From: BJGV01 sp964194745
GTDB lineage: Bacteria > Pseudomonadota > Gammaproteobacteria > Burkholderiales > Nitrosomonadaceae
Reading direction: 5' to 3'
Length of the DNA stretch: 64,000 nucleotides
NCBI GenBank assembly: GCA_965248035.1
Contig: OZ252054.1
Location: 2,356,001-2,420,000 of the forward strand
Under the pieces are notes generated by a model. That model searched no databases. It was not told where the DNA came from and was given only the letters and a program-made list of their open reading frames with translations. Below are positions 1 through 8,546 of the stretch, one piece after another. Positions within the stretch are counted from its first letter, which is position 1. Every line of letters starts with the position of its first letter. A program made the translations under genes and the position numbers.

Positions 1-176
1 GCCATGTTCCTCCACCTTTGCTTAAACAGCTAAAACCGGGCGGCCGCATGTTGATCCCACTCGGTACGCATTTCATGACCCAGTATTTGATGCTTGTAGA
101 AAAGCAGATGGACGGTTCAGTAACCAGCCGCCAGATTTTACCAGTTCGTTTCGTTCCGTTTACCAGAGAACATTAG
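1..176 (+). CDS. pcm: Protein-L-isoaspartate O-methyltransferase, C-terminal part
   Basis: Partial gene entering from the left edge; the reading frame starts at base 3 and ends with TAG at 174-176. About 57 residues are visible, including the PPPLLKQLKPGGRMLIPLG segment and a tail ending VRFVPFTREH, which match the end of Pcm. The family repairs damaged proteins by methylating L-isoaspartyl residues with S-adenosylmethionine in the cytosol; the SAM-binding half lies outside the window. The stop is 2 bases before the next ATG, so the two genes are probably co-transcribed and translationally coupled. Confidence 0.85.
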   Translation, partial: HVPPPLLKQLKPGGRMLIPLGTHFMTQYLMLVEKQMDGSVTSRQILPVRFVPFTREH

Positions 177-178
177 CC

Positions 179-2593
179 ATGGCAGCGTTGCGTCCGCCAT
201 TTGTTGCCATTGGGCTGCTCTCTGCTTGCGTACTATCGTATGAGGTGTTACTGACACGCTTGTTCAGTATTGTGTTGTGGCATCACTTTGCTTACATGAT
301 CATCAGTGCGGCGATGTTAGGTTATGGGGCGAGTGGTACGGTACTAACTTTGCTGAAGGACAAAATAGCTTCGCATTTCAGACTTGTGTATGTCATGGCT
401 GCAATAGGGGTAGTTTTTTTGATGCCTTTGTCATTTCTACTGGCGCAACAGGTTCCTTTCAATCCACTCGAACTACTATGGGACAAAACCCAGTTAGCAA
501 AACTACTGGCAATTTATCTGCTCATGATGATGCCTTTTTTTTGCGGTGGGTTTAGCATCGGTCTAATTTTTTTCCGCTTTGGTAGGGAAGCAGGGCGTAT
601 CTATGCTACTGACGTCTTGGGTGCGGGGATTGGCAGCATAGGTGTTATCGGCCTACTTTTTTTACTGCCGCCCGGCAAGGTGCTGATCGCACTCACTGCA
701 TTGGCCCTACTTGCTACAGCTATCGCTATTGTCGAATTAGAGATGCGAGCGAAATGGTTGATTGGAGTACTACTTGGCCTCGCCTTGATAATGACCGTTG
801 TGTTGCCTGACTCTTGGTTGCAAGTACACCCTTCCGCGTACAAGGATTTGAATCAGACGCTGAACATTACTGGGACGCAGGTAATAGAGGAACGTTCGAG
901 CCCACTGGGACAGATCAAGGTAGTGAAAAGTAGCTCTATTCCATTTCGTCATGCACCGGGGATGAGCCTTAACGCCACAGACGAACCGCCCGCCCAGTTA
1001 GGGATCTTCCTGGACGGGGACGGACCGTCTGTACTGACACGGTTTGATGGTACGATTGCAACGCTAGCCTATCTTGACCAGCTTACCTCGGCTTTACCCT
1101 ATCATGTGCTAGAACGACCAAGCGTCTTGGTGCTGGGTGCAGGAGCCGGCAGTGATGTACTACAGGCACTTTATCACGGTGCCGTCACGGTTGATGCGGT
1201 GGAGCTAAATCACAACGTCATTGATTTGGTCCAGCAACGTTTTCGTGATTTTACCGGAAACCTTTATAACCAACACGGAGTACGTATGCATAAAGCTGAG
1301 GCGCGTGGCTTCGTCAATGCTACCCATGATCGTCGCCATGACTTGATCCAAGTGGCGCTGCTAGATTCTTTTAGCGTCGCTTCAGCTGGGCTATACAGTC
1401 TGAGTGAAAGCTATCTCTACACTGTTGAAGCGCTCCAGACCTATCTAAGCCGCCTTACTTCGGGTGGTATGCTGGCAGTGACTCGTTGGCTGACTTTGCC
1501 GCCGCGTGATTCACTAAAACTTTTTGCTACGGCGGTATCCGCTTTAGAACGAAATGGTGTTTCTAATCCTGCAGCGCGGCTGGTGATGATACGGGGCTGG
1601 AAAACTGTCACATTGCTTGTAAAGAACAGCGACTTCACAACTAAAGAAATAACAGCTATCAAGGAGTTTAGCCGTACGCGTTCTTTCGACTTAGCTTATT
1701 ACCCGGAGATGCGCGCTGACGAGGCAAACCGTTACAACCTGCTGGAGCAGTCTTACTACTTTGAGGGAGCTGTTGCATTACTAAGTTCCCAGCGCCAGGC
1801 CTTCCTCGATCGGTACAAGTTCTACATCGAACCAGCGACTGATGATCGGCCTTATTTTTTCCATTTCTTCAAATGGAATGCAGCAGGGGAGTTGTTTGCC
1901 TTGCGTGAACAAGGTGGAATGCCGCTCATCGATTGGAGCTATCCTTTGCTCGTGACGACATTGGTACAGGCATTTGTGGTAAGCGTTCTTTTGATCCTGA
2001 CGCCGCTAGCAGTGTCACGTTTCCGGCGTAAGTTGCCCACTGTGTGGGTGGCCTTGTACTTTCTATCTATTGGACTGGCATTTATGTTCATGGAAATCGC
2101 CTTCATTCAGAAGTTTATACTTTTTCTAGCCCACCCTCTTTACGCCGTTGCAGTCGTTTTATGTTCATTTTTGGTGTTCGCAGCCATGGGTAGCTGGCTT
2201 GCAGGGCGATGGCAAGAAAAAACGACGAGTAGATGGCATGTTCCACTAGCAGTAATGTTAATGGGCGTCTTATCACTACTCTATCTCGTTATCCTGCCAG
2301 ACTTGTTTCAGGCATTCATACATTTTTCCGATTTGGCAAAAATAGTTATTTCCTTGGTGCTGATCGCACCACTAGCGTTGTGTATGGGTGTGCCTTTTCC
2401 TACTGGTATTATGCGATTAGCAAACTCGGCCCAGGAAGCCATTCCGTGGGCATGGGCGATCAACGGGTGCGCTTCGGTTGTGGGGGCAGTTCTAGCTACC
2501 TTGCTAGCTATTCACTTAGGATTTGCCATGGTGATCCTGATGGGTACCCTGATCTATGCTCTGTCCTGTGTCTTTTTGAGAAAGTTAGTTTAA
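179..2593 (+). CDS. Membrane-embedded spermidine-synthase-like protein
   Basis: 804 residues. The N-terminal ~220 residues contain several hydrophobic helices, the middle holds a Rossmann-type SAM-binding domain (LVLGAGAGSDV near residue 316, followed by an acidic DAVELN strand end), and the C-terminal third is again multi-helix membrane. This is the layout of the large membrane proteins with a spermidine-synthase domain. The substrate is unknown, and polyamine synthesis should not be assumed because the soluble SpeE architecture is absent. It starts 2 bases after the pcm stop, so an operon is likely. No frame damage is visible. Confidence 0.75.
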   Translation: MAALRPPFVAIGLLSACVLSYEVLLTRLFSIVLWHHFAYMIISAAMLGYGASGTVLTLLKDKIASHFRLVYVMAAIGVVFLMPLSFLLAQQVPFNPLELLWDKTQLAKLLAIYLLMMMPFFCGGFSIGLIFFRFGREAGRIYATDVLGAGIGSIGVIGLLFLLPPGKVLIALTALALLATAIAIVELEMRAKWLIGVLLGLALIMTVVLPDSWLQVHPSAYKDLNQTLNITGTQVIEERSSPLGQIKVVKSSSIPFRHAPGMSLNATDEPPAQLGIFLDGDGPSVLTRFDGTIATLAYLDQLTSALPYHVLERPSVLVLGAGAGSDVLQALYHGAVTVDAVELNHNVIDLVQQRFRDFTGNLYNQHGVRMHKAEARGFVNATHDRRHDLIQVALLDSFSVASAGLYSLSESYLYTVEALQTYLSRLTSGGMLAVTRWLTLPPRDSLKLFATAVSALERNGVSNPAARLVMIRGWKTVTLLVKNSDFTTKEITAIKEFSRTRSFDLAYYPEMRADEANRYNLLEQSYYFEGAVALLSSQRQAFLDRYKFYIEPATDDRPYFFHFFKWNAAGELFALREQGGMPLIDWSYPLLVTTLVQAFVVSVLLILTPLAVSRFRRKLPTVWVALYFLSIGLAFMFMEIAFIQKFILFLAHPLYAVAVVLCSFLVFAAMGSWLAGRWQEKTTSRWHVPLAVMLMGVLSLLYLVILPDLFQAFIHFSDLAKIVISLVLIAPLALCMGVPFPTGIMRLANSAQEAIPWAWAINGCASVVGAVLATLLAIHLGFAMVILMGTLIYALSCVFLRKLV

Positions 2594-2770
2594 ACAGGAT
2601 TATTTATCATTGGAGCATCTTTTTTACTTCTTTAAAATTTTAATTCACAATCGCTTCGGAAAGAATCGGTCTGTTTTCGTTTTATTGTGTGATAGGTAGG
2701 AGTAGATAAGTTCATAAATAGTATTTCTTAAAATATTAGTGTACGCTATTAGATAAAAAGGGCTATTACT

Positions 2771-3391
2771 ATGGGATTGGGAGCAGGAATCTTACTTGCG
2801 GCAATGATCATTGGGCTGGTACTTCTCTATGGCCAGACAAGAGACAGTTGGCGCTGGAAAAAAGTTTTTCTAACCACCCTAGTGGTTACAGTCATTGTAG
2901 CTTGTGTCGCATGGGCTTATAGTGAATACGAAAACCGAATAGCGGCACAGACAAAATTTCTCTCTATTGCACTTGGCAGCAAGGTTCCTGATGTTAGATT
3001 CATCAAAGGAAATCCAGTCATGGCGTCGGCGGATGGAGATGTCTGGATATTCAATGGCTCGAGAAAAAAACCTGAACTTCTAGTTCTTTTTAAAGACGCA
3101 GTGGTCAAATCAGTTCTGTACATCGGAGAATGTTTTTATTGCAATCAAATGTTTGGTCTTGGGATCGGAGCAAGTTATGAAAAAGTAAAGGAAAAGTTAG
3201 GTGAACCTACGTCTGTTTCTATTTCTTCCGACCAACTAAAACGTCTTGCTTCATTTAAAAAATGGAACATTGTCTTCACTTTAAAGGAAAATAAAGTCAT
3301 CAATTTTGGAATCTATGATCCAAAACTAGGCCCAGTAGTTTTTTCAGAGCGAGCATGGGGACCAGGATCTAACCCAGGACTACAAATTTAG
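2771..3391 (+). CDS. Hypothetical protein with two N-terminal membrane helices
   Basis: 206 residues with AAGGGC upstream of the ATG. Two hydrophobic helices lie at about residues 3-20 and 35-50, followed by a mostly soluble domain of about 150 residues, probably outside the cytoplasm. The soluble part has a short GECFYCNQMFGLGIG stretch with a CxxC-like pair (C-F-Y-C), then a GASYEKVKEKLGEPT segment resembling the repeat of SmpA/OmlA-type lipoproteins, in which a helix precedes a G-x-P turn. I do not recognise the family. The gene stands alone, 177 bases after the preceding one. Confidence 0.55.
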   Translation: MGLGAGILLAAMIIGLVLLYGQTRDSWRWKKVFLTTLVVTVIVACVAWAYSEYENRIAAQTKFLSIALGSKVPDVRFIKGNPVMASADGDVWIFNGSRKKPELLVLFKDAVVKSVLYIGECFYCNQMFGLGIGASYEKVKEKLGEPTSVSISSDQLKRLASFKKWNIVFTLKENKVINFGIYDPKLGPVVFSERAWGPGSNPGLQI

Positions 3392-3402
3392 ACGTGCAAA
3401 GG

Positions 3403-3535
3403 GTCTATAGCAATCCGATAACATCCAATCATACAGAGGGTATTATTTGGGGGTATTTCTAAGAAACTGGACCAGCTCTTTCTTGATAATAGTATGATTG
3501 CTAAAGAATAACAGCGATAGGTTCGATCCCCGCCG
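3403..3535 (+). repeat. Diverged direct repeat, copy A
   Basis: About 133 bases that recur in the same orientation at 6858-6988. Shared blocks are TCTATAGCAATCCGATAACA, a G-rich GGGGTATTTC stretch, GGA(C/T)CAGCT, and an end reading ATAGGTTCGAT(C/T)CC(C/T)GCCG. The last block looks like the T-arm and acceptor of a tRNA 3-prime end. No full tRNA folds here. It may be a displaced attachment-site remnant; that is inference. Confidence 0.7.
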
Positions 3536-3649
3536 CTTTAATAGACCTATTAATAGAGTCATCACTGAAATAAAGGATGGAAAGACACCATGGGCTTACG
3601 CGTCAGCTCAGACTAAATAATCTTTTGCGCCAGTATTAGGAAAAATACA

Positions 3650-3799
3650 ATGAAAAAAATTGACAATAGGCAAAAAAACAAGCTCAACGAGCATGCGGGC
3701 GTCCTCATTCAACAACTACACGTTCGACCTATAAGCGTAACAAACAACCTGCAGACACACGCGCAAAATCCAGGGGCAGGGCAGTGTGGGCAGCGTTAG
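3650..3799 (+). CDS. Possible small ORF, 49 residues
   Basis: ATG at 3650 with AGGA about 8 bases upstream, coding for a basic, polar 49-residue peptide (MKKIDNRQKNKLNEH at the N-terminus). A second frame overlapping its end stays open to a TAA at 3865-3867 and reads TRAKSRGRAVWAALGLQ, which could be the tail of a frameshifted gene. No family is recognised. This lies in the 480-base gap between the hypothetical protein and the deacetylase gene; apart from repeat copy A nothing else is supported there. Confidence 0.2.
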   Translation: MKKIDNRQKNKLNEHAGVLIQQLHVRPISVTNNLQTHAQNPGAGQCGQR

Positions 3800-3883
3800 G
3801 CTTACAGAAAAACACTGTAAGTGGCTATCAATTTGTAGCTCAGCAATCATTATCTAAGGATTTCTAATCCCTTGGTCATCATT

Positions 3884-4804
3884 ATGAGCATTGCATTTAT
3901 TTCGCACCCAGACTGTATGTTGCACGAGATGGAGGCTGGCCATCCTGAGAGCTCGGAACGTTTACAGGCCATTGAAGATCTGCTCTTATCGAGTGGCCTT
4001 GATATTGCGCTTCAGCGTTATGAAGCCCCTCTGGCTACACGCGAGCAATTGTGCCGGGTTCATGACTCGAAGTACGTTGAACAAATCTTCAGCAGGGCAC
4101 CGCAAGAGGGGATAGTCAGGTTGGATCAAGATACCACGATGAATCCCCATTCGCTCGCAGCCGCGCTACGAGCTGCTGGCGCGGTTGTACTCGGAGTCGA
4201 CTTGGTTATGTCAGATCGGAGCAAGTTAGTATTTTGCAACGTAAGACCGCCAGGCCACCATGCCGAGCGGAAGCGGGCGATGGGGTTCTGTATTTTTAAC
4301 AATATTACCGTTGGTGCTGCCCATGCTTTGTATGAGTATCATCTTGAAAGGGTCGCCATCATGGATTTCGATGTCCATCATGGGAACGGTACCGAAGACA
4401 TTTTTCAGGACATCCCAAGTGTTTTGTACTGTTCAACTTTTCAGCATCCCTTCTACCCATATAGTGGTGCTGATGTCGAATCTGAACATATAATTAATGT
4501 TGTTTTGCCGATGGGTGCCGAGGGCTCAGAGTTTCGTGCGGCTGTAACCTCCCATTGGTTACCAAAACTTGAAGCATTTAAGCCCGAGCTAATATTTATT
4601 TCCGCAGGCTTTGACGCGCATATTGAAGACAACATGGCTGGCTTGGGGCTACTTGAAACGGATTTCGCGTGGGTAACGACTAAGATCAGGGAGATTGCGG
4701 AACAACATACGTCAGGCAGAATCGTGTCCGTTTTGGAAGGAGGCTATGCACTGTCTGCACTGGGACGCAGTGTTGTAACGCATATAGACGCCTTGTTGGG
4801 GTAA
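3884..4804 (+). CDS. Histone deacetylase family protein (acetylpolyamine/acetoin-utilisation type)
   Basis: 306 residues from ATG 3884. The start matches homologues beginning MS-AFI-HPDC; an in-frame TTG at 3872 is better spaced from an AAGGA at 3856, so the true start is uncertain. Arginase/deacetylase-fold motifs are present in order: RPPGHHAE, the zinc/catalytic DFDVHHGNGTE, and ISAGFDAH, then a C-terminal LEGGYALSALG. In the family, zinc-dependent hydrolysis removes acetyl groups from polyamines or protein lysines; the substrate here is unknown. It lies between two long direct repeats with an alcohol dehydrogenase on the opposite strand. Confidence 0.85.
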   Translation: MSIAFISHPDCMLHEMEAGHPESSERLQAIEDLLLSSGLDIALQRYEAPLATREQLCRVHDSKYVEQIFSRAPQEGIVRLDQDTTMNPHSLAAALRAAGAVVLGVDLVMSDRSKLVFCNVRPPGHHAERKRAMGFCIFNNITVGAAHALYEYHLERVAIMDFDVHHGNGTEDIFQDIPSVLYCSTFQHPFYPYSGADVESEHIINVVLPMGAEGSEFRAAVTSHWLPKLEAFKPELIFISAGFDAHIEDNMAGLGLLETDFAWVTTKIREIAEQHTSGRIVSVLEGGYALSALGRSVVTHIDALLG

Positions 4805-4997
4805 AGTTGCTTATGATGTCTCTACATCAAGTCCTATAACATCCAGCAATTCTGGTGACGGGGTGAGGATTTAGCAACATCCACGCTTTACCGTCTGATC
4901 AAATGCCACTTATATTGTAAGTAGGTCTTCAAGCAACTGAGGCTTGAATAAAGTTTGAAAGGGGTTGTCTTGAGCCATTGCTCAATCCAAGCTAATG

Positions 4998-5501
4998 CTA
5001 CACTTCAACATTTTTCTCTACAACGATGCGCCCCTCATCAAACGCCCTTCCGAATTCAGAAACACGATAAATTGCCACAACAATGGCGTATCCAGTGACT
5101 AAGTAGAAGGCAGAAGCCAGAAGTGAGCTAAACGTAAAGCTGTTAATTAGACGTACGAACCCCCATAATCCTTCGTAAAACACCAAGTAGCAACCGAAAA
5201 CATAAGGTATAGAGACGCCGGCTGCAAGAAGCATTGGTCCTATACCTGTTGGCCTGCGTTCGTCTGCGTAGGCTTTAAGAATCATCAACGAGATATAACC
5301 AAAAAGAGCAAAGGGTGAGATGAGCGCGCCACTTAACAGAAGTGTAGTGCGCGTAGAGATTCCGTCTTGGAAGATAAGTATGACACCCAAGATTGCAACT
5401 AGAATCGAGGCAACGTATCCTTTTATGCTAAGGTCAGCAAAATAAAGATCAAGCTCCCTCCCAAAATGGATGACAAAGGGCGCAGTATTAGATAGATTCA
5501 T
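4998..5501 (-). CDS. Hypothetical membrane protein
   Basis: 167 residues with about four hydrophobic helices (around residues 28-48, 52-75, 88-110 and 122-148), then a charged C-terminal tail ending EKNVEV. I do not recognise a family; the size and topology suggest a small inner-membrane protein. No strong ribosome-binding site is visible before the ATG at 5501. It lies downstream of the alcohol dehydrogenase on the same strand, separated by a short open frame without a start. Confidence 0.5.
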   Translation of the reverse strand: MNLSNTAPFVIHFGRELDLYFADLSIKGYVASILVAILGVILIFQDGISTRTTLLLSGALISPFALFGYISLMILKAYADERRPTGIGPMLLAAGVSIPYVFGCYLVFYEGLWGFVRLINSFTFSSLLASAFYLVTGYAIVVAIYRVSEFGRAFDEGRIVVEKNVEV

Positions 5502-5533
5502 AATTTATATTTGAAAAAATTTTGTAATACTAA

Positions 5534-5713
5534 CTAAACCTGCGGTAATTCAGAATTCTTTCGAGATGCAGAAAAGGCAGTTGCCTTGAATATCCAGTTA
5601 TCTGGCTCCCATGGTGCATAAATGACAATCTTTCCACCTTCTGCTATTGGTTCATCGCTTTTACGGTTTAGGTCAATGTCATAGACAGTAGAAATTTTTA
5701 TAAAGTAATTTTG
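5534..5713 (-). pseudogene. Start-less open frame directly after the alcohol dehydrogenase stop
   Basis: Immediately after the TAA of the alcohol dehydrogenase the same frame stays open for 59 codons to a TAG at 5534-5536. It reads KISTVYDIDLNRKSDEPIAE and then GGKIVIYAPWEPDNWIF, which looks like real protein rather than noise, but there is no ATG, GTG or TTG in it. It may be the end of a gene whose 5-prime part was lost. No family is recognised. Confidence 0.3.
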
Positions 5714-6733
5714 TTATTCATTAAAATCCGAGCGCAATACGATTCGATAACGTGCTTTTCCCGCTTTTAAATGTTCAAACGCATCATTTATGTCGGTCAT
5801 CGAGAATTCTTCCGTTACTGGTAGAATGGAATGGCGGGCAGAAAAATCCAGCATTTGATTTATTATGGCAGGACTACCAAGGGGACTACCTGATATAGAT
5901 TTTTGACCGGAAATAATTGAAAAAGCTGGTATAGATATGGGGTCAGGAATTACGCCTACTGTGTGAAACCGCCCCCTTGGTGCAAGTGCATCTAAGTAAG
6001 CATCCCAACTCAAGTTGGCATTCGTAGTGTTAAGAATAAAATTAAAGGTTCCTGCTAATTTTTCTATTTCAGAATTATCTCGAGAATTAACAATATGATG
6101 GGCACCAAGTTGTTCTGCTTCTTCAGTTTTATCAGGGGAAGATGTAAATACAGTAACCTCGCAGCCCCATTTACTTAAAAACTGTATTGCAAGATGTCCA
6201 AGACCGCCCATTCCAATTATTCCTACTCGACTCGTAGGTTGAACGTTAGCTTGCACGATTGGATTAAAAACGGTAATTCCACCACAGAACATCGGTCCTA
6301 GTTTTGAAACTTCCAGTTCGCTAGGCAATAGTGATGCCCAGACCCAATGACATCTCACGAACTCGCCGAAGCCCCCATATCGGTTTACGAGAGTTTGTTC
6401 TCTTTGAGAACATAAATTGTGATTTCCAGACAGGCACTGATAACAATACATGCAGCTCTCTGAGAACCATCCTAGTCCCACCGCATCGCCAATTTTAAGT
6501 CCTTTAACATGGGCGCCCTTTTCTACAATTGTGCCAACTATCTCATGCCCAGGGACAATCGGATAATTCGTTATTCCCCAATCATTATTAATCATACTTA
6601 AATCAGAGTGACATATCCCACAGTATGTAACTTTAATATCTACTTGTTCTGAGCCAATATCTGGCAAAGAATATTCGAACAGTTTAAGTGGTTCTCTTTC
6701 AGAATTCGCCGCAAAAGCTTTGACTACACGCAT
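5714..6733 (-). CDS. Zinc-dependent alcohol dehydrogenase (YahK/cinnamyl-alcohol type)
   Basis: 339 residues. Medium-chain dehydrogenase motifs are in place: catalytic zinc site GICHSD and GHEIVG, the four-cysteine structural zinc loop C-x2-C-x2-C-x7-C (ESCMYCYQCLSGNHNLC), and the nucleotide-binding GIIGMGGLGHLAIQF with a downstream TVFTSS where NADP(H)-preferring members carry S/T residues. The family reduces aldehydes or oxidises alcohols in the cytosol. A GAGGC site lies 5 bases before the ATG. A 59-codon start-less frame follows its stop. The A/T-richness is slightly higher than in the flanking housekeeping genes by eye, and it sits inside the direct-repeat-bracketed segment, so transfer is possible. 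Confidence 0.85.
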   Translation of the reverse strand: MRVVKAFAANSEREPLKLFEYSLPDIGSEQVDIKVTYCGICHSDLSMINNDWGITNYPIVPGHEIVGTIVEKGAHVKGLKIGDAVGLGWFSESCMYCYQCLSGNHNLCSQREQTLVNRYGGFGEFVRCHWVWASLLPSELEVSKLGPMFCGGITVFNPIVQANVQPTSRVGIIGMGGLGHLAIQFLSKWGCEVTVFTSSPDKTEEAEQLGAHHIVNSRDNSEIEKLAGTFNFILNTTNANLSWDAYLDALAPRGRFHTVGVIPDPISIPAFSIISGQKSISGSPLGSPAIINQMLDFSARHSILPVTEEFSMTDINDAFEHLKAGKARYRIVLRSDFNE

Positions 6734-6857
6734 TTTTGCCTCATGGAATCGTACTCAGTAATTTGTATAGAAAATATAACGGAATACCCTCATAGGGTCG
6801 AGAGTTAATTGTCGTAACCGGTTGCAATATTCAAGAACCACACGGCCGCGCGCAGTA

Positions 6858-6988
6858 TCTATAGCAATCCGATAACATTCAATCTTACTGGGGATATTAT
6901 TGGGGTATTTCCAAGAAATCGGATCAGCTATATTAGGATAATACTATGATTTGTAAGTTATTAGTAGACATAGGTTCGATTCCTGCCG
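6858..6988 (+). repeat. Diverged direct repeat, copy B
   Basis: Same orientation and order of blocks as copy A at 3403-3535, ending in ATAGGTTCGATTCCTGCCG, again like a tRNA T-arm. Together the copies bracket the deacetylase, membrane-protein and dehydrogenase genes. It occupies part of the 429-base gap between 6734 and 7162; nothing else is supported in that gap. Confidence 0.7.
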
Positions 6989-7162
6989 TCTGCGTATAGC
7001 TAGTTCCATTGAACACATTCTTTTCATCTTTCGCTTGGTGCGATACGTGTCAGCTTATGGGCATTGGACTGGTACATTCTTATTCCGCAATGTTCAAAAA
7101 GTACGTATTTTGCACATCTATTTACTATATTAGTGCAGGAGAAACTGACCGAAGTCTCATCC

Positions 7163-7696
7163 TCAGTATCCCTTTAGGAACTTGGTAGCGTGGCAGCTTG
7201 GGCAGGGCGGAACCTTGGAGGTATGTTTAAAATGCACCTTCTTGCCGCATCCCGAGCAGCTTAACGTCCCAGCTGAAGTAATTTCCCCTGTATGGTAGTG
7301 CAGGGCGTCCTCTGTCTTTTGTGAGAGTGACTGTAGTGCCAAACCAGTCACCTTAAGCAACTGCGCCATTGACGACAAGGCACCGGCGCCCAATCGCGCC
7401 GGATGTAGGTGTTCCGCAGCCTCTTGTTTCAGCACCCTCATGTATCGCGCTATCTCCTCCATGTCACGGCGCATGAACTTTTTGAACGCCTCGCCCTGCT
7501 CTGCGGAAAATTCTCCGGCCTCGGATAGTTGCTGACGTGCTGTCTCCATAGCCTTTTCTATAGCCTCTTTGCTCTTTTCCTGGCTGACATCAAAGAGTTT
7601 ACGCGCGCGCTCGACGAAGCGGTCGTAGAGTGCTTCATGACGACCCTGCGATTTTTTTTCTGCGCTCTCACTTGATATATTCGGATTATTTGGCAT
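7163..7696 (-). CDS. Zinc-ribbon-containing protein, DUF1451-like
   Basis: About 177 residues from the ATG at 7696 (GGAG at 7703-7706 is 7 bases upstream; an ATG at 7699 and a TTG at 7708 are less well spaced). The N-terminal 110 residues are charged and helical, probably coiled coil. The C-terminus is a rubredoxin-like zinc ribbon with C-SG-C-G near residue 150 and C-PS-C near residue 168. This fits the DUF1451 family of small zinc-ribbon proteins of unknown function. It is monocistronic, with a dodecin fragment upstream. Confidence 0.75.
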   Translation of the reverse strand: MPNNPNISSESAEKKSQGRHEALYDRFVERARKLFDVSQEKSKEAIEKAMETARQQLSEAGEFSAEQGEAFKKFMRRDMEEIARYMRVLKQEAAEHLHPARLGAGALSSMAQLLKVTGLALQSLSQKTEDALHYHTGEITSAGTLSCSGCGKKVHFKHTSKVPPCPSCHATKFLKGY

Positions 7697-7949
7697 CATT
7701 ATCTCCAAAATATTAGAGTAAACAAACAGTTTAATGGTGCGTTATCTATTTCTGATTCGGCTTCCAACCAATTTTATATTGCATTAGTAATGTATAAAAT
7801 ACTAGCTTCATTTCACCATCCTGTAGCTGGGCATACTTTCCAAATGGGGCGTAAGATGAAAAAAACAACTTAAAAATTAAAAACTAAACAAAACAATGTG
7901 TTGATAAGCATCAAGTTCTAAATCTCCGCTTTGTACCAAAAGCAAACCT

Positions 7950-8021
7950 TCAAATGCGCAGGGTGTCTTCGAAACCCTTGGTTGAGGATGCGGTAATTTT
8001 AGTAACTCTTACAACCGACAT
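7950..8021 (-). pseudogene. Dodecin, N-terminal fragment
   Basis: ATG at 8021 with a good AGGAG 7 bases upstream opens a frame of 23 codons (MSVVRVTKITASSTKGFEDT) and then hits TGA. The sequence is the first beta strand and helix start of dodecin, a ~70-residue flavin-storage protein that forms dodecamers. The remaining ~45 residues are not found in any frame downstream, so this is a remnant. Its promoter side is cut by element 1, whose end lies 51 bases upstream. The rest of 7709-8071 shows nothing else. Confidence 0.6.
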
Positions 8022-8071
8022 ATATATTCTCCTTTGTATACTGTCTGATTAAAGACACCTGTACTTTTAGA

Positions 8072-8096
8072 GGGAATTATATACATTCCTAGACAG
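8072..8096 (+). repeat. Terminal inverted repeat, element 1 left
   Basis: Pairs with 11404-11428 over 25 bases with a single mismatch at position 15. The core TACATTCCTAGACA recurs inside the element at the transposase promoter (10765-10778). Confidence 0.92.
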
Positions 8097-8105
8097 CCTG
8101 GTTTA

Positions 8106-8268
8106 TCATAACTCCTTCAAACGTTGATCCCGTTTCGCGTCCGCCACTCGGAAAACTGTTTTGACAATCGCTTCGGGCAGCGCGTCAATCTTCTCGATGA
8201 TCCGTATGGACGGGACGGCCTCTAGGACGCTTGAGTGTGGGGGGCTTTTTAGAGGGTTTCGGTTTCAT
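8106..8268 (-). pseudogene. Tiny basic terminal ORF of element 1, frameshifted
   Basis: ATG at 8268 overlaps the HNH stop by ATGA, so translation is coupled. It starts MKPKPSKKPPTLKRPRGRP, a lysine/arginine-rich stretch with an AT-hook-like RGRP. As read it stops at 8185. After one extra C in the GGCCGTCCCGTCC run, the next frame continues IRIIEKIDALPEAIVKTVF to a TGA at 8106, giving about 53 residues if restored. Function unknown. Element 3 also ends with a tiny ORF overlapping its nuclease gene. Confidence 0.45.
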
Positions 8269-8546
8269 GTTTTACCTACTCGCTGCTTCCGCTTGATCCA
8301 TCCCTTATCGGTCAGCAACACAAGCAATTCATCATGGGATTTCGTGCCTTTCAACGAATTACAGGCTCCACACAACAGTTGAAGGTTACTGATATGATCC
8401 GTGCCCCCTTTTGCCCGTGGGACAATATGGTCGATGTGAAGATGCCGAAGTTCAAAATGACTCTCGCACCCGTTACAATACCCGCCTTGCTCACCATACA
8501 AATACTTCTTGTTCTCCACTGAACCATAGGCCTTGATCTTCCCCAA
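8265..8546 (-). CDS. HNH endonuclease domain, probably split from the methyltransferase
   Basis: About 93 residues. All HNH landmarks are visible: CNGCESHF (first zinc pair), HLHIDHIVPRAKGGTDH (catalytic D-H with the P-x-G-G-x-D turn), an N in ISNLQLLC, and C-GA-C-N. It has no ATG; a TTG at 8546 is the only candidate start. Reading across the methyltransferase end, one missing T in GGATTGGGG (8541-8550) would join RTD-LGKIKAYG into a single polypeptide, matching known methyltransferase-HNH fusions. It may be untranslated now, or made from the TTG. HNH domains nick or cut DNA with a metal ion. Confidence 0.7.
   Translation of the reverse strand: MGKIKAYGSVENKKYLYGEQGGYCNGCESHFELRHLHIDHIVPRAKGGTDHISNLQLLCGACNSLKGTKSHDELLVLLTDKGWIKRKQRVGKT

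Noticed and set aside
3500..3540. tRNA gene at the end of the direct repeat
   Set aside because: Only the T-arm-like part is present; no D-arm, anticodon stem or acceptor partner can be found upstream in either repeat copy.
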